Translations under genes and position numbers: made by a program
Part shown: piece by piece, positions 53,613-61,442 of the stretch
Numbering within the stretch: position 1 is the stretch's first letter
How the letters are laid out: each line of letters begins with the position of its first letter
Assembly: GCF_021283305.1 (NCBI RefSeq)
Contig: NZ_JAJSOK010000030.1
Location: forward strand, 1-64,000
DNA length: 64,000 bases
Direction of reading: 5' to 3'
Origin: Pseudonocardia kujensis
Lineage (GTDB): Bacteria > Actinomycetota > Actinomycetes > Mycobacteriales > Pseudonocardiaceae
Notes under the pieces: generated by a model
What the model was told of the DNA's origin: nothing
Databases searched by the model: none
The model's input: the letters and a program-made list of their open reading frames with translations, nothing else

Positions 53613-53653
53613 AGCGGATGACGGGAATCGAACCCGCGTATTCAGCTTGGGAA
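53613..53653 (-). tRNA. 3' half of tRNA-Gly(CCC), left attachment site of integrated element
   Basis: Read on the minus strand, the sequence has TTCCCAA (anticodon loop, anticodon CCC), GCTGA (3' anticodon stem), a CGCGGGTTCGATTCCCG T-arm and a CATCCGC acceptor strand plus discriminator base. The 5' half is missing: the DNA to the right of the anticodon loop does not pair and is unrelated. This is what an attL/attR copy left by integration into the 3' end of a tRNA gene looks like. The intact tRNA gene is expected at the other end of the element, beyond 64000. Confidence 0.82.
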
Positions 53654-53955
53654 CCAGCGGGACGCCTGAGGAAGGTGGCTCTGACCTGCGAGCCGGGTCG
53701 GTCTAGGGTGCCCGAGATTGACCGCCGTTGACCCCTGCTTGTTGCTGGCCTGTTGTTGCGGTGGTGATCCACTTCGTCGTGGGGTCTTCCACGTCACGGG
53801 TGCCCTCGTGCTGGTCTCCTCGCGGCGCGGGTTCCACCCTGCCGGGGCGAGGGGTGGGCTGCAAGGCACGCTGTCCCGCCTTGCGGCCCGCCCCTCGGTC
53901 CGGTAGCCGTCTCGGCGCGCCGTGAGGAGGCCAGCACTCCCCTGGTCTCCGAGCG
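53654..53955. other. Left-end non-coding segment of the element
   Basis: About 300 bases between the attachment core and the first cargo gene. It contains a TTGACCCCTGCTTGTTG stretch near 53728; part of the same sequence (CAGGGGTCAAC) recurs inverted at 56892. Such repeats might be integrase arm sites or transcription signals. No gene is supported. Confidence 0.35.
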
Positions 53956-54939
53956 GTGTCGGGTGTGGGCGGAGCCCGCTCCTTCTCGGTCGTGGATGCT
54001 GTGGCCGTGGACGAGCAGGCTGCGCGTGCGCTGTCGCTGCGGTTGGACCCGGCGGTGAAGCTGCGGCTGGCGGCGCGCTTCGGCGAGAGTGTTGGAAGTT
54101 GGCTGGACGACCTCCCCGGCAGACTGCAGGAGCTGGAAGAGGCGTGGGGCCTGGATCTGGAAGAGGTCTCCGCAGGCGGTACCTCGGTGGTCTTCCGGGG
54201 CTCGCGGGCGGGTGCGCCGGTGGTGGTGAAGCTGTGTCCGGACGCGGAGATTGGGCGTTGGGAGGCTGACGCTCTCCGCTGCTGGGCGGGCCTACCGCAC
54301 GTGGTCGAGTTGCTGGCTGCGGACGAGGCCGACGGAGCCCTTCTTTTGGCGGGTGTTTCGCCGGGCACGCCCCTCGTTGAGGACGACTGGCAGCTCGTCG
54401 AGGTCGCGCCACTGCTGAGCGACTTGACCAGCTCAGTCAAAGTGCCCTCCGTGCACGTCCCGTCTCTCGTCGAGCGCGTGGAGTTCTTGTTCGGCTTGAC
54501 GCGGCGACGCATCGAGGCAGGGGGTGATCAGCTCGTGGGCCCGCAGACCTTGGATGAGGCGGAGCGATTGGCCGTCGCGTTGGCGAGCGACCCCGAGCCG
54601 CCTGCTCGGCTGGTCCACGGGGATCTTCACCCCGGCAACGTGCTTCGCGGCCGTGGTGGCTCGGTCGTGGCGATCGATCCCCGCGCGTGCCTCGGGGACT
54701 CGCACTTCGACGCGATCGACTGGGTCCTTCGTGGTGAGGCGCCCACGCGCGCTGGTGTGCTTCGAGCGGCTGAGGAGCTTGCCCAGCTCGTCCCTTGCTT
54801 CGACGCCGAGCGCATCACTGCGTGGGTCGTGGCTCTGGCGCCGGTGCTGGCGATCTCGCAGGCGGGAGCTGGGTCGGACGCTGCGCAGCGACGGGCGCGC
54901 TGTCTGATCTCGCTGTGGGATGAGGCGACCCTCGGCTGA
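53956..54939 (+). CDS. Aminoglycoside/hydroxyurea-type phosphotransferase (APH(6)-like family)
   Basis: A 327-residue kinase-fold protein. The N-lobe has TSVVFRGSRAGAPVVVKLCP, the ATP-binding lysine region. The catalytic motif is LVHGDLHPGNVLR and the metal-binding loop is VVAIDPRACLGDSHFDAIDW. The IDP-x-x-x-x-GD-x-x-FD pattern and the N-terminal WLDDLP...WGL are characteristic of the streptomycin 6-kinase-related family. Whether it inactivates an antibiotic is not known. Starts at GTG 53992, 54001 or 54007 are also possible. It is cargo in the integrated element, followed by a hairpin terminator. Confidence 0.8.
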   Translation: MSGVGGARSFSVVDAVAVDEQAARALSLRLDPAVKLRLAARFGESVGSWLDDLPGRLQELEEAWGLDLEEVSAGGTSVVFRGSRAGAPVVVKLCPDAEIGRWEADALRCWAGLPHVVELLAADEADGALLLAGVSPGTPLVEDDWQLVEVAPLLSDLTSSVKVPSVHVPSLVERVEFLFGLTRRRIEAGGDQLVGPQTLDEAERLAVALASDPEPPARLVHGDLHPGNVLRGRGGSVVAIDPRACLGDSHFDAIDWVLRGEAPTRAGVLRAAEELAQLVPCFDAERITAWVVALAPVLAISQAGAGSDAAQRRARCLISLWDEATLG

Positions 54940-55023
54940 GAGGGCCGGGTAGCTGGTGCCGCCGGCCGCGAGCGGGCCGGAGGCAGGAGCGAGCGAGCCG
55001 AGCGGTGCCGGCGTAGCCGGCCC

Positions 55024-55042
55024 GCGCCGCCGCAGGCGGCGC
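55024..55042. terminator. Hairpin terminator after phosphotransferase gene
   Basis: GCGCCGCC (55024-55031) and GGCGGCGC (55035-55042) pair with a three-base loop, followed on the plus strand by CTTGATCTTCT. A second GCCGGC-GTA-GCCGGC hairpin precedes it at 55007-55021. It may also end the remnant frame on the other strand. Confidence 0.6.
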
Positions 55043-55051
55043 CTTGATCTT

Positions 55052-55204
55052 CTACAGGCGGATTCGGCAAGTGATGGGCTTCGGCCAATCGGCCTCGGTC
55101 TTCGCCAGACACTCGACGCGGTACGCATGAGTTGCCACATTCGAGCCAATGACATCGTCGGCACCCCGAACCTCGCAGTATGACTTGGCGTCACGAGTCC
55201 ACCT
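55052..55204 (-). pseudogene. Startless ORF remnant ending CRIRL
   Basis: On the minus strand a protein-like frame of about 50 codons (SYCEVRGADDVIG, then ATHAYRVECLAKTEADW and PKPITCRIRL) ends with TAG at 55052. It is followed by the hairpin at 55024-55042. No ATG, GTG or TTG start is found in frame upstream before the promoter of the gene at 55250. It looks like the C-terminal remainder of a small element gene cut when the cargo was inserted. Confidence 0.3.
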
Positions 55205-55249
55205 CAGCGACCTGCCTGTGCTGGATGAAGTTCTCGCTAGGATGGTCAG

Positions 55250-56887
55250 ATGCCGGAGGACGAAGTCAATGCGGGCCTGAACGAAATCCGTGAAGCCATC
55301 GGGCCCGAGGCGCTTTCGTACCTCCTTGGCTACGTGGATCTGCCTGCTGCCTCGGAGGCTCTCCCGCAGCTGCCCCGGCGGGTCGCAAATGACCTGTCGA
55401 ACTTTCGGAAGAGCCTGGGCGAAGGTGTTGGCGCTCGGGCACTTCGAAACCTGGTTGCGTGGACTCTAATACAGTATGAGGGTGGGCGCTCGAATGCTCG
55501 TCGAGTGCACGAAGAGGCGGTCGGTGTATCACTTCATGGTCGACGCCAGGACCCGGTCGAGCATGCACTTGCCGAGATTGCTCGAAATTCCTATATCGGT
55601 CTGCTGCTCCCGCTCGAAGAGCACGAATTGCTTCCAGGTCCTCGATTCGCGCCGATCGCTCTAAGTCGGGCGATACTCGGAGATCCCCACTCCAACGAGT
55701 TTCAGGACGCGGCTCTTGTAGACCCTGTACTGAGGAAGGCTTTCATTCATCAGGACCCCGGGGGGCACACCGGTACATACGCGATGCTGTATCGCAGTAC
55801 CGGACAGGGGGGATCAGTTCAGCTCTCAATGATGCCGAGTACCCTTATACATTCGGCGTGGCATGACTTGGAGCCCTCCAATCGAACGGTCGAGGGACTT
55901 GTCGAACGTGCATGTGAACTGCTACGACTGCTGCGGACGGCTCTCGCAGGCAATGTTGCCTCAATAAGAGCGTACTGTGCCTTTACTGGAGTCTCTATTC
56001 CGGAAGGTAGCAGCCTCCCTCTGGAACGCGGTCAGATACGCTCGGCTGGCCCGCGAGATCGCGAGCGTGCACCCGAGTTCTTGGCCGGTCAAGTATCGGG
56101 TACCGACAGCTTGGGAAATGAAGCCGTTGTGAATTACGACGGGGATATTATCCTAGAGTACGACTATCCCTTTCGAGTCAAGCGGTCGAAGAAGTCCATG
56201 AATGATCCTGACTCGTCGTTCCAGTGGCCGAACGAAGTCGCTCCTGACGAGGAGATGGAGCGATTAATTCGGCGCTTGCGGATCGCGCTGATGCTTACAG
56301 TGGAGAGACCTGAGCGAGCGCAGCTAGTGCCAACATGGCGCCATCTGGCCGACCCGCTAGCTCACACGCCTTCGGCCTCGTCCTGGAATGATCCACGCGG
56401 GAATTCCAGCTTTATGCCAATGCATCTGAGCGAGTCAGAGGTTGAGCGTTGGGGAAACTGGTATCAGAAGTTGGATACTCCTGCAGCGCACCGCCTTGAT
56501 CTTGCGTTCGGCCGGATACTGCGTGCCGTAGCAGAAAGGCGTGAGGTGTCAGATCTTCTTGTCGACTCAGTTATTGCCCTAGAGAATATTTTTGGCACAA
56601 GTGAGGGCGAGCCGACGTTCCGGATCAGCATGAGTCTCGCTGTCCTTCTCGAATCGGACGAGAATCGGCGCGAGGAGATGCGGAGCCTCGTGTCTCGGAT
56701 ATATGGCTTGCGTAGCCGAGTAGTTCATGGCAGTGGCGTAATCAAGTCTTCTGAGAATCAGTTGTGTTGGGATGCTTTAGATATCGCTATTCGAGCAGTA
56801 AAGTGCCTAGTTGGCCAGCGCACCGAGATACTCGAATTGGCAGATGGATCGATGCGTAGCGCAGCGGTCCTTTTGAAAAGCTCGTAG
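55250..56887 (+). CDS. HEPN-domain (Apea-like) protein, low-GC cargo gene
   Basis: A 545-residue protein, visibly lower in GC than its surroundings, so recently acquired. The C-terminal 130 residues look like an Apea-type HEPN domain: VDSVIALENIFGTSEGE, a helix MSLAVLLESDENRREEM, then GLRSRVVHGSG with the R-x4-H motif (Arg488, His493) of HEPN ribonucleases. The N-terminal 350 residues are unknown, with a central beta-rich segment (VVNYDGDIILEYDYPF). HEPN proteins often act in phage defence or RNA cleavage. No antitoxin or partner nuclease is adjacent; the YdcF gene converges on it 11 bases away. Confidence 0.6.
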   Translation: MPEDEVNAGLNEIREAIGPEALSYLLGYVDLPAASEALPQLPRRVANDLSNFRKSLGEGVGARALRNLVAWTLIQYEGGRSNARRVHEEAVGVSLHGRRQDPVEHALAEIARNSYIGLLLPLEEHELLPGPRFAPIALSRAILGDPHSNEFQDAALVDPVLRKAFIHQDPGGHTGTYAMLYRSTGQGGSVQLSMMPSTLIHSAWHDLEPSNRTVEGLVERACELLRLLRTALAGNVASIRAYCAFTGVSIPEGSSLPLERGQIRSAGPRDRERAPEFLAGQVSGTDSLGNEAVVNYDGDIILEYDYPFRVKRSKKSMNDPDSSFQWPNEVAPDEEMERLIRRLRIALMLTVERPERAQLVPTWRHLADPLAHTPSASSWNDPRGNSSFMPMHLSESEVERWGNWYQKLDTPAAHRLDLAFGRILRAVAERREVSDLLVDSVIALENIFGTSEGEPTFRISMSLAVLLESDENRREEMRSLVSRIYGLRSRVVHGSGVIKSSENQLCWDALDIAIRAVKCLVGQRTEILELADGSMRSAAVLLKSS

Positions 56888-56897
56888 CGGCCAGGGG

Positions 56898-57569
56898 TCA
56901 ACTATTGGGGTCGATCGCGAGTCGCCTAGTATAGCCAGAATTGACCATGCGCTCATAGGCTAATCGGACGAAGTTTGGTATCGGTTGGGGTATCGCCCAT
57001 CCTGTTTCAGCGTAAATCCATAGACGCTGGGTGTCGCCCACGAGCATATCTATCACGCGCTCAGAGTTGCCAATATTCGCGACATACTCCTCTAGTGGAA
57101 TCATCTGTGAAGCGCAGATGATCTTCACGCTCGGCCATCGTAGGCGGCACATCGCGTACGCGCGGCGTTGCTGGTAGGGGCGGGATATCAGCATGACCGA
57201 GCGGACTGGTGGGTCATCGTTCTCGACAAGGGCCCGGGTGAAGTCGATGTTCTCGCCGGTGTTAGTGGCGTTGGGTTCGACGAGGATGGCTTCGTCGGGG
57301 ACGCCGAGGGAGAGGGCGTGTTCGCGGTAGTGGACGGCTTCGCCGCGGGGGAAGCGTTCGATGGTGGTGGGGGCGTTGGCGCCGGTGAAGACGATTCGGG
57401 GGAAGTAGCCCTGGTGGTACAGCTCGGCGGTGTAGGTGGCGACGCCGAGGTCGTGGCTGCCGAGTCCGATGCCGAGGTCGACGGGCCGTAGTTCGTGGTG
57501 CATCTGGTTGAACTCCCACAGGGTTTCCACGTCGGCGCGGAGCTCGGCGGGGATGGTGGTGCTCGGCAT
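56898..57569 (-). CDS. YdcF/DUF218 family protein
   Basis: A 223-residue protein with the YdcF/ElyC (DUF218) pattern: LGIGLGSHDLGVA at the first strand, a GEAVHYREHALSLGVP helix, NATNTGENIDFTRAL (the conserved T-x-x-N/E region) and VMLISRPYQQRRAYAMCRL. Relatives act in envelope or nucleotide-related processes, none proven here. Codon use changes inside the gene: the first 110 codons are GC-rich at third positions, the rest (below about 57240) are not, suggesting a recombination joint. It follows the GntR gene by 12 bases on the same strand. Confidence 0.75.
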   Translation of the reverse strand: MPSTTIPAELRADVETLWEFNQMHHELRPVDLGIGLGSHDLGVATYTAELYHQGYFPRIVFTGANAPTTIERFPRGEAVHYREHALSLGVPDEAILVEPNATNTGENIDFTRALVENDDPPVRSVMLISRPYQQRRAYAMCRLRWPSVKIICASQMIPLEEYVANIGNSERVIDMLVGDTQRLWIYAETGWAIPQPIPNFVRLAYERMVNSGYTRRLAIDPNS

Positions 57570-57581
57570 CGCAGGGTCCTT

Positions 57582-58352
57582 CTAGTCGGGGATGTCGAAG
57601 GAGTAGGTCCAGGAGAAGCGTGAGGCTGCGTGGACGCCTCGTGCGACTTCGACGAGTGTTCCGTCTGCGGTAAAGGTGCGGCGGTTGAGGATCATCACCG
57701 GCTCGCCGGCGGGGAGGTCGAGCTGGTCGACCTCGTCCGGGGTGGGCATGCGCGCGTGGAACGACTCGGTGATGTGGTCGGGTTCGAGGCCCTGCATGGT
57801 GAGGACGGCGAACCCTCCTCCGCGCCCGGCCGGGCCTGGTGTTGGGTCGACGAGCGGTGTGCCTTCGACGTGGGCGGGCAGGTAGTAGCTCGTGAGTGTG
57901 TGGGTCGGCTGGTCGCCGTCCTTCACGAGCCGCGCCCGTGCGTAGACCGGTGTGCCGGGCTCGATGTCGTAGGCCTCGGCGATCTCGGCGTCGGCGTCGA
58001 CGAGGGAGACGGTCTGGGTCTGGTCGCTGGGCTTCCACTCGCGGCCTGAGGCCTCGCGGTCGGCGGCGAACGCGACGACGTCGCCGTACTTCCACTTCTT
58101 CTTGCTGTAGCGCTCGACGCCCAGGCGGCGCATCGGCGGCGGAGTCCGGACGACCGTCCCGCGGCGTCGGATCGGGGTCACGAGGCCTTCGGCTTCGAGC
58201 ATGGCCACGGCGTTGCGGACGGTCTTGACGTTGACCCCGTGCGTGGCCGCCAGCTCGTCCTGCTTGGGCAGGGTGTCGCCGGGCGCGTAGGTGCCCTGCT
58301 GGATCGCGTCCCGCAGGATCGCGGCCAGCTCGCGGTACCCCACCGTGCTCAA
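57582..58352 (-). CDS. GntR/UTRA-type repressor, KorSA-like
   Basis: A 256-residue regulator. The N-terminal GntR winged helix is visible in YRELAAILRDAIQQGTY, LPKQDELAATHGVNVKTVRNAVAML and EGLVTPIRRRGTVV. The C-terminal UTRA-like domain has IEPGTPVYARARLVKDG, SYYLPAHVEGTPL and VMILNRRTFTADGTLVEVA. TTG 58352 has GGAGG four bases upstream; GTG 58343 is an alternative. In pSAM2 the related KorSA represses pra. Here the gene is divergent from a Pra-like gene with a palindrome between them, which supports the same job. Confidence 0.82.
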   Translation of the reverse strand: MSTVGYRELAAILRDAIQQGTYAPGDTLPKQDELAATHGVNVKTVRNAVAMLEAEGLVTPIRRRGTVVRTPPPMRRLGVERYSKKKWKYGDVVAFAADREASGREWKPSDQTQTVSLVDADAEIAEAYDIEPGTPVYARARLVKDGDQPTHTLTSYYLPAHVEGTPLVDPTPGPAGRGGGFAVLTMQGLEPDHITESFHARMPTPDEVDQLDLPAGEPVMILNRRTFTADGTLVEVARGVHAASRFSWTYSFDIPD

Positions 58353-58413
58353 TGGTCCTCCCTGGTTGACTCCGATAACGGTAGCTGTACCACCTCGCTT
58401 GCGGCCCGCGCGG

Positions 58414-58464
58414 TCAATAGAGCCCCCTCTATTGACAGTGTCGCTCCCGATTGCTCCAATAGAG
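58414..58464. promoter_or_regulatory. GntR/KorSA-type operator
   Basis: A perfect palindrome with half-site TCAATAGAG lies at 58414-58435 (four-base centre). A further CAATAGAG half-site is at 58457-58464, giving two and a half sites in the gap between the repressor and the pra-like gene. Confidence 0.8.
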
Positions 58465-58516
58465 CTGGTTCTAACGCGCTGGCTCTCGGCGCGGGCCACG
58501 AGCGGAGGAAGCAGCG

Positions 58517-58948
58517 ATGGCGATCAAGAACAGGTTCCCGGTCTCGATGGGGGACGTCTTCCCGCACGGCGCCTACGTGGTGTCGGAGGTCGAGGCGGTG
58601 CGGGACTTCGACAAGTCCAGCGCGGGCCGCCCGGTCCAGCAGCTCGACAAGGAGTCCGGGCTGCCGGTCTGGTCGGTGTCGGTGCTCGACGCGGACCCCG
58701 ACGCCCGACGGGCAGACAAGACCGTCGTGGTGAAGCTCGTCGCCACTCACCAGCCGGTGCCGCCGGAGACCCTCGCGGGGATGCCGTTCCGTCCGGTCGA
58801 GTTCGACGGGCTGACCGTGACCCCGTACGTGCAGGAGAACGGCGGTCGTCCGCGGGTGGCCTACAGCTTCCGGGCCACCTCGATGCGTGCCCCGACCGTC
58901 GGAAGCAAGCCGACCCCGCGGTCCGGGGGCAACTCGGAGGCCGCCTGA
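58517..58948 (+). CDS. pra: Pra-like replication/integration/excision activator
   Basis: A 143-residue protein matching the pSAM2 Pra-type family of AICE activators. The shared pattern is AIKNRFPVSMGDVFPHGAYVV, KESGLPVWSVSVLDADP, then PFRPVEFDGLTVTPYVQENG. In pSAM2, Pra turns on the replication, excision and integration genes and is itself repressed by KorSA. The position beside the GntR gene with an intervening operator fits. ATG 58517 follows GGAGG. It should be the master switch of this element. Confidence 0.82.
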   Translation: MAIKNRFPVSMGDVFPHGAYVVSEVEAVRDFDKSSAGRPVQQLDKESGLPVWSVSVLDADPDARRADKTVVVKLVATHQPVPPETLAGMPFRPVEFDGLTVTPYVQENGGRPRVAYSFRATSMRAPTVGSKPTPRSGGNSEAA

Positions 58949-59080
58949 GCACCGATGACGCGACCACCGATCGAGGGTGGAGGGGAGCCCGATTGCGGCG
59001 GGCTCCCCTCCGTTCTCCCTCGCCTCGCAACACGCCCTGAGCAGGCAGTACAGCCAGACTTGGAAGGACACCGAGGCTAG

Positions 59081-59488
59081 ATGACTCGCACTGGCAAGTC
59101 CCACCCGCCCGCGTTCGTCCCCGACCACCGCGCCGTGCCCGGTTCGATCCCGGCCATTGTGGATGCGGCGTTCTACCGCATCCGCGTGCAGCTCGACGCC
59201 GCCAGCGACACCCCCGCCGTCTCCGCGTTGGATCGGGCCGCTCGGGCGGATCGGCTCGCGGTCCTGCATGACCGTTCCGCGCGGTGGTGGCGGGTGCTCT
59301 ACCGGCACACCCCGACCGGGGTGCCGTTCCTCTACATCGCCGCGGTGAGCCGTGCGGAGCTGCACGAGCGCGACGAGGCCCGGTTCTGGCGGGAGACCGC
59401 CGCCGACTGGCGCGCCCGCGCCGAGCGTCGCCCGACCTCGGATGCGGCCGGGGCGCTGTCGAACTGGGCAGAGCTGGGGGTGGCCTGA
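59081..59488 (+). CDS. AICE-associated hypothetical protein
   Basis: A 135-residue soluble protein of unknown function. It begins AFVPDHRAVPGSIPAIVDAAFYRIR and ends in a charged helix (ARFWRETAADWRARAERRP). There is no membrane segment. Its stop is two bases before the whiB-like start, so it is first in the long backbone operon after the pra-like gene. Confidence 0.6.
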   Translation: MTRTGKSHPPAFVPDHRAVPGSIPAIVDAAFYRIRVQLDAASDTPAVSALDRAARADRLAVLHDRSARWWRVLYRHTPTGVPFLYIAAVSRAELHERDEARFWRETAADWRARAERRPTSDAAGALSNWAELGVA

Positions 59489-59489
59489 C

Positions 59490-59765
59490 ATGCGCGTGAT
59501 CGGCTTCCCCGCCGGCGCGCTGTGCGCTCGTCCGGGCACCGACCCGGAGCTGTTCTTCCCGGACGACACTGCGCCGGACTACCCGGCTCGTGTCGCCGCT
59601 GCTCGCCGGGTGTGCGCAGGCTGCCCCGTCCGCACGGCCTGCCTGGCCGATCAGATGCGCTGGGAGCCAACGGGGTCTCGCTTCGGCGTCGTTGCCGGGA
59701 CGACCCCCGAGGAGCGCGACGCCCTCGCCGACCCCGGCCACACCGGACAGGCGGACGCGGCATGA
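59490..59765 (+). CDS. WhiB-family iron-sulfur protein on element
   Basis: A 91-residue WhiB-like protein. The four cluster cysteines are Cys12, Cys42, Cys45 and Cys51 (CxxC in VCAGCPVRTAC). The usual GVWGG turn is here GVVAG, followed by TTPEER. WhiB proteins bind a 4Fe-4S cluster and act with sigma factors; element-borne copies may regulate transfer. The 3' end overlaps the next gene by four bases. Confidence 0.85.
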   Translation: MRVIGFPAGALCARPGTDPELFFPDDTAPDYPARVAAARRVCAGCPVRTACLADQMRWEPTGSRFGVVAGTTPEERDALADPGHTGQADAA

Positions 59766-59926
59766 CGACCACCCGACCTGACCGCTGCGAGGTGTGCCGG
59801 ACCCCGCTGCCCGAGCGGCCCGACCCGCGCCGCCGGCGCTGCGCCGATCACCTCGGCCAGGCCGTGCTGTTCCCGCTGACCGCCGTCACCACCCGGCCCC
59901 GACGCAGGAAGGAGACCCGCTCGTGA
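59762..59926 (+). CDS. Small Cys/Arg-rich protein (zinc-ribbon-like)
   Basis: A 54-residue protein with CEVCRTPL and a later CADH, which could form a single zinc knuckle, and many Arg residues. Start and stop both overlap neighbouring genes by four bases (ATGA and GTGA). The coupling makes it likely to be real. Function unknown. Confidence 0.55.
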   Translation: MTTTRPDRCEVCRTPLPERPDPRRRRCADHLGQAVLFPLTAVTTRPRRRKETRS

Positions 59927-61395
59927 GCCGCAAGGACTGGACCTCCCCGGCGCCGTTGGAGATCGAGCGCCCACGGTTGCCGTGGTGGACCATGCTGCCC
60001 AAGCCCGTCCTGACCGTGCTGTCCCCGGTGATCGCGGTCGGGGTCCTCGCGGTCGCCGTGAACTTCGCCGCCCGCCGCGTCTACCGCTACCCGATCACGC
60101 TCACCACGACCACGAGCCTGGTGGTGCTCGGGTGCTGGCACGGCTGGTGGTGGTCCCTCGGCGTCGCCCTGGGCGTCGTCGCGGTGCTCGCGGGCTGGTG
60201 GTGGCGATGGCGGGACTCGTTCACCCGCACCGTGGGCGCGCAGCTCGCCTCGGAGTTCCGTCGGGTTCGGGTCTACGCGATCGTCTGGCGGCGCACGATG
60301 CGGCTGTCCGGGATTGCTCGGCGGGTCGGGCGGTCCTGGTACTACCCGCGCCTGCGCCGGGTCCGCGCCGACGGCTGGCGGGACCGCGTGCTCGTCGGGC
60401 TCCTGCACGGGCAGGCCCCGAAGGACTTCGAGGATCGCGCCGCGGAGCTGGCGCACGCCTTCGGCGCCACCTCGTGCAGGGTCCGGGTCGACAAGCCCCG
60501 CCGGATCTGGCTCGACCTCATCCACCGCGACACCCTCGCCGCCCCGATCGCACCGCCCCTGCTCTCCGCCGCGGACGCGGTGGTCGACCTCGGCCGCCTC
60601 GTCGTCGGGATGGTCGAGACCGGGCGGGAGTTCGTGCTGCGCCTGCTCGGGAACCACCTCCTGGTCGTCGGCTCCACCGGGGCCGGGAAGTCCTCGGTGG
60701 TGTGGGCGCTGCTCTGGGCACTCGCCCCGGCCATCCGCTCCGGCCGGGTGCAGGTGTTCGGCGTCGACCCGAAGGGTGGGATGGAACTCGGCCGCGCACC
60801 CGGCCTGTTCACCCGCCTCGTCTACGACAACGGGCCGGACGCGGTCGAGTTGCTCGAACACGTCGCCACCCTCACCCGCCAGCGCGCCGCGCACTTCCGG
60901 GAGTCCAAGAAGAAGGCATGGACCCCGGAGTCGGGGCAGCCGTTCGTGCTCCTGGTCGTCGACGAGCTCGCCGACGTCGTCGCCTACCAGACCGACCGGA
61001 ACCTCAAGGCTCGCGCGAACGCGGCGTTGCAGTCGATTACCTCCCAAGGCCGTGCGCCCGGGGTGTGCGTGGTCGGGCAGGTGCAGGACCCGCGCAAGGC
61101 TGTCCTGGATTTCCGGCACCTGTTTCCGACCAAGATCGCCATGCGCTTGGACGAGCCCGACCAGGTCAACCTCGCCCTCGGCGACGGAGCCCGCGCCCGC
61201 GGTGCCGCCGCCGACGAGATCAGCGACGACACCCCCGGCGTGGCGTGGGTGCTGTCCGAGGGCCGCCGCCAGATCGACCGCGTCCGCGCCTTCCACTTCG
61301 ATGACGCCCACCTCGACGAGCTGGACGCCTACGTCCGCGACGGATCGAGTCCTGCCGTCCTGCCCGCCCCGCACCGACCGGAGGCCGCAGCATGA
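59923..61395 (+). CDS. traSA: FtsK/SpoIIIE-type DNA translocase (TraSA/TraB-like)
   Basis: A 490-residue conjugation translocase. Two or three N-terminal membrane helices lie at about 30-50 and 66-95. The motor domain has Walker A GSTGAGKSS (residues 250-258), VFGVDPKGGMELGRAP, Walker B FVLLVVDELADV and a motif III-like NAALQSITSQGRAPG. In pSAM2 and relatives this single protein moves double-stranded DNA between mycelial cells. GTG 59923 overlaps the previous stop. The gene is coupled to the tiny frame that follows. Confidence 0.88.
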   Translation: MSRKDWTSPAPLEIERPRLPWWTMLPKPVLTVLSPVIAVGVLAVAVNFAARRVYRYPITLTTTTSLVVLGCWHGWWWSLGVALGVVAVLAGWWWRWRDSFTRTVGAQLASEFRRVRVYAIVWRRTMRLSGIARRVGRSWYYPRLRRVRADGWRDRVLVGLLHGQAPKDFEDRAAELAHAFGATSCRVRVDKPRRIWLDLIHRDTLAAPIAPPLLSAADAVVDLGRLVVGMVETGREFVLRLLGNHLLVVGSTGAGKSSVVWALLWALAPAIRSGRVQVFGVDPKGGMELGRAPGLFTRLVYDNGPDAVELLEHVATLTRQRAAHFRESKKKAWTPESGQPFVLLVVDELADVVAYQTDRNLKARANAALQSITSQGRAPGVCVVGQVQDPRKAVLDFRHLFPTKIAMRLDEPDQVNLALGDGARARGAAADEISDDTPGVAWVLSEGRRQIDRVRAFHFDDAHLDELDAYVRDGSSPAVLPAPHRPEAAA

Positions 61396-61442
61396 CCACC
61401 CACCCGTCGCTGTCGTCTGTGCTGCTGGGCGGGGGTGTGTGA
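61392..61442 (+). CDS. Tiny coupled ORF, 16 residues
   Basis: A 16-codon frame (MTTHPSLSSVLLGGGV) starts within the translocase stop (ATGA overlap) and its TGA overlaps the next ATG by one base (TGATG). It may be only a ribosome-passing coupling segment, but the precise overlaps at both ends are notable. Confidence 0.35.
   Translation: MTTHPSLSSVLLGGGV

Noticed and set aside
53613..53653. A complete tRNA-Gly gene
   Set aside because: The 5' half (acceptor 5' strand, D-arm, 5' anticodon stem) cannot be found to the right of the anticodon loop.
54956..55183. A 75-codon plus-strand frame after the phosphotransferase gene
   Set aside because: It spans two terminator-like hairpins, is Gly/Arg/Pro-rich at first, and has no ribosome site.
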